Part shown: piece by piece, positions 62,803 to 64,000 of the stretch | Position numbering within the stretch: position 1 is the stretch's first letter | Layout of the letters: each line of letters opens with the position of its first letter | NCBI RefSeq assembly: GCF_005796105.1 | Contig: NZ_VAUO01000004.1 | Location: 186,001 to 250,000 of the forward strand | Source: Pseudomonas mosselii | GTDB lineage: Bacteria > Pseudomonadota > Gammaproteobacteria > Pseudomonadales > Pseudomonadaceae | Reading direction: 5' to 3' | DNA length: 64,000 nt | The notes under the pieces: generated by a model | What the model was told of the DNA's origin: nothing | Databases searched by the model: none | Seen by the model: only the letters and a program-made list of their open reading frames with translations | Made by a program: the position numbers and the translations under genes

Positions 62803-63993
62803 ATGCTTGCCGCTCTGAAAGGCTACCCCCAGCCAGTACGCCTGCTGCTGATCACCACCTTCACCCTGACCCTGGCGCGTGCACTCACCCTGCCCTACCT
62901 GGTGGCCTACCTGTCGGCACACATGGACCTGTCGGTCGCCCAGGTCGGCGTGCTGGTCGGCGGCGCGATGTTCGTCTCGTCGGCCTTGGCGCTGTATGGC
63001 GGGCACCTGGTCGATACCCTGCGCAACCACACGCTGATCGTCAGTTGCACGCTGCTGTTCGCCCTGTCTTTCGTGGGCATCGTGGCCAGCACCACGGCGC
63101 TGCCGTTCTTCTGCTTCCTGGTCCTGGCCTACCTGGCACAGACCGTGGTGGACCTGGCCGCCAAGGCTGGCTTCTGCGCCCTGCTGCCGGTCGAGGCACG
63201 CGGCGAGGTGTTCGCCATCAAGTACACCCTTAACAACATTGCCTGGGCCGGCGGGCCGATGCTTGGGGTGCTGCTGATCGAAGCCAGCGACCATCTGCCC
63301 TTCTACCTCTCGGCCCTGATCGGCCTGGGCCTTGGCCTGTTCTACCAACGCCTGGGCGAGCGCGAGCTGCTGAGCCGCACCGACGAAGCACCTGCGGCAG
63401 GCTTCGTGCAGGTCGCCTTGGTGCTGCTGCGCGATCGACGGCTGGTCTGCTTCACCTTGGGCGGCGTACTCAGCGCGGTGGTGTTCGGCCAGTTCACCGC
63501 CTATCTGTCGCAGTACCTGGTCGTGACCACCCAGGACCCGGCGCGTGTGGCACGCCTGGCCGGCTATCTGGTAAGCACCAACGCGGTCACGGTGATCGCC
63601 CTGCAATACCTGGTCGGCCGGCGCATCACCCGCCAACACTTGATGCCCTGGTTGCTGGCCGGAATGGGGTTGTTCATCGTCGGGCTGCTGGGATTCTCGG
63701 TGGCCGACTCGGTGCCGACCTGGTGCCTGGCCATGCTGGTGTTCACCCTCGGCGAGATCATCGTGATCCCGGCCGAGTTCATGTTCATCGACCTGATCGC
63801 GCCGGAGCCACTGCGCGGCATTTACTATGGCGCGCAGAACCTGTCCAATCTGGGGGCTGGGTTGGGGCCGATGCTGGTGGGCGCGACGCTGGGCTCGATG
63901 GCGCCGCAGGCGGTGTTCTACCTATTGATCGGATCGGTGCTGATGGCGACGGTTTTCTATTGGCTAGGCACGCGCACCCCGTTAAAACGCTGA
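62803..63993 (+). CDS. MFS transporter, multidrug-efflux-like
   Basis: A 396-residue MFS protein with 12 predicted helices and the loop motif GGHLVDTLRNH. Similar in layout to MdtH-type exporters. The ATG at 62803 is chosen because it directly begins the first membrane helix region. It ends 7 bases before the window edge. Confidence 0.87.
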   Translation: MLAALKGYPQPVRLLLITTFTLTLARALTLPYLVAYLSAHMDLSVAQVGVLVGGAMFVSSALALYGGHLVDTLRNHTLIVSCTLLFALSFVGIVASTTALPFFCFLVLAYLAQTVVDLAAKAGFCALLPVEARGEVFAIKYTLNNIAWAGGPMLGVLLIEASDHLPFYLSALIGLGLGLFYQRLGERELLSRTDEAPAAGFVQVALVLLRDRRLVCFTLGGVLSAVVFGQFTAYLSQYLVVTTQDPARVARLAGYLVSTNAVTVIALQYLVGRRITRQHLMPWLLAGMGLFIVGLLGFSVADSVPTWCLAMLVFTLGEIIVIPAEFMFIDLIAPEPLRGIYYGAQNLSNLGAGLGPMLVGATLGSMAPQAVFYLLIGSVLMATVFYWLGTRTPLKR

Positions 63994-64000
63994 GGTCGGC

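Noticed and set aside
1..64000. CRISPR array, insertion sequence, prophage or integrase
   Set aside because: No regularly spaced repeats, transposase, integrase or structural phage genes are seen; the repeats present are REP-type or hairpin-type.

Overview
The window is a GC-rich chromosomal segment that looks like a fluorescent Pseudomonas of the P. putida group. This is inferred from gene content and order (htrB-minCDE-rluA-apeB, the ABC/phosphatase operon next to prc, an assimilatory nasA with a fused flavoprotein module) and from the typical 'GCGGG..CCCGC' and 'GTAGGAGCGGCC' REP elements. No phage, insertion sequence or CRISPR array is visible.

Layout. 1-5.6 kb: core cell-envelope and division genes (partial patatin phospholipase, HtrB/LpxL acyltransferase, MinCDE, RluA, M18 aminopeptidase). 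5.5-6.8 kb: a lower-GC islet of two unrecognised genes. 7-9.4 kb: a small membrane protein and a large MscS channel. 9.4-15.8 kb: a frameshifted PhnR-like regulator facing an operon for an ABC importer with two phosphohydrolases, probably for uptake and use of an organophosphorus compound. 15.9-23.2 kb: quinone oxidoreductase, Prc protease, EAL-CBS-GGDEF protein, an XRE regulator with its partner, a YkvA protein and an FKBP lipoprotein. 23.4-29.6 kb: PcaQ, an AraC regulator and a catabolic operon (MFS, FAH hydrolase, SDR, 2-hydroxyacid dehydrogenase). 29.7-35.3 kb: an orphan type VI Rhs toxin module (EagR-like chaperone, prePAAR-PAAR-Rhs toxin, immunity protein). 35.3-42.5 kb: nitrate assimilation genes nasA, nirB and nirD. 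42.8-48.9 kb: ParD-like/Map pair, then a DUF1266 protein, a membrane J-protein and the Hsp70 HscC. 49-55 kb: tRNA-Val and tRNA-Asp, RdgC, a guanidinium exporter behind a guanidine-II riboswitch, an LplT-PlsC fusion and an HBM-type chemoreceptor. 55-61.4 kb: two small catabolic clusters with their GntR and XRE-cupin regulators. 61.5-64 kb: a TDT-family channel and an MFS exporter.

The regulatory anatomy is unusually readable. nirB and nasA each have a -24/-12 sigma-54 promoter, upstream NtrC-like dyads and a leader with an A1/G4 hexaloop hairpin followed by a strong intrinsic terminator, which is the arrangement of ANTAR (NasT-type) antitermination. The gdx leader carries two ACGR-loop hairpins. 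Two perfect DnaA boxes form a long palindrome at 22.2 kb.

The strongest candidates for new biology are the Rhs toxin tip with its immunity gene, the organophosphorus ABC operon with a damaged regulator, the low-GC islet, the translationally coupled ParD-like/Map pair and the J-protein/HscC group in which the HPD motif reads HPE.
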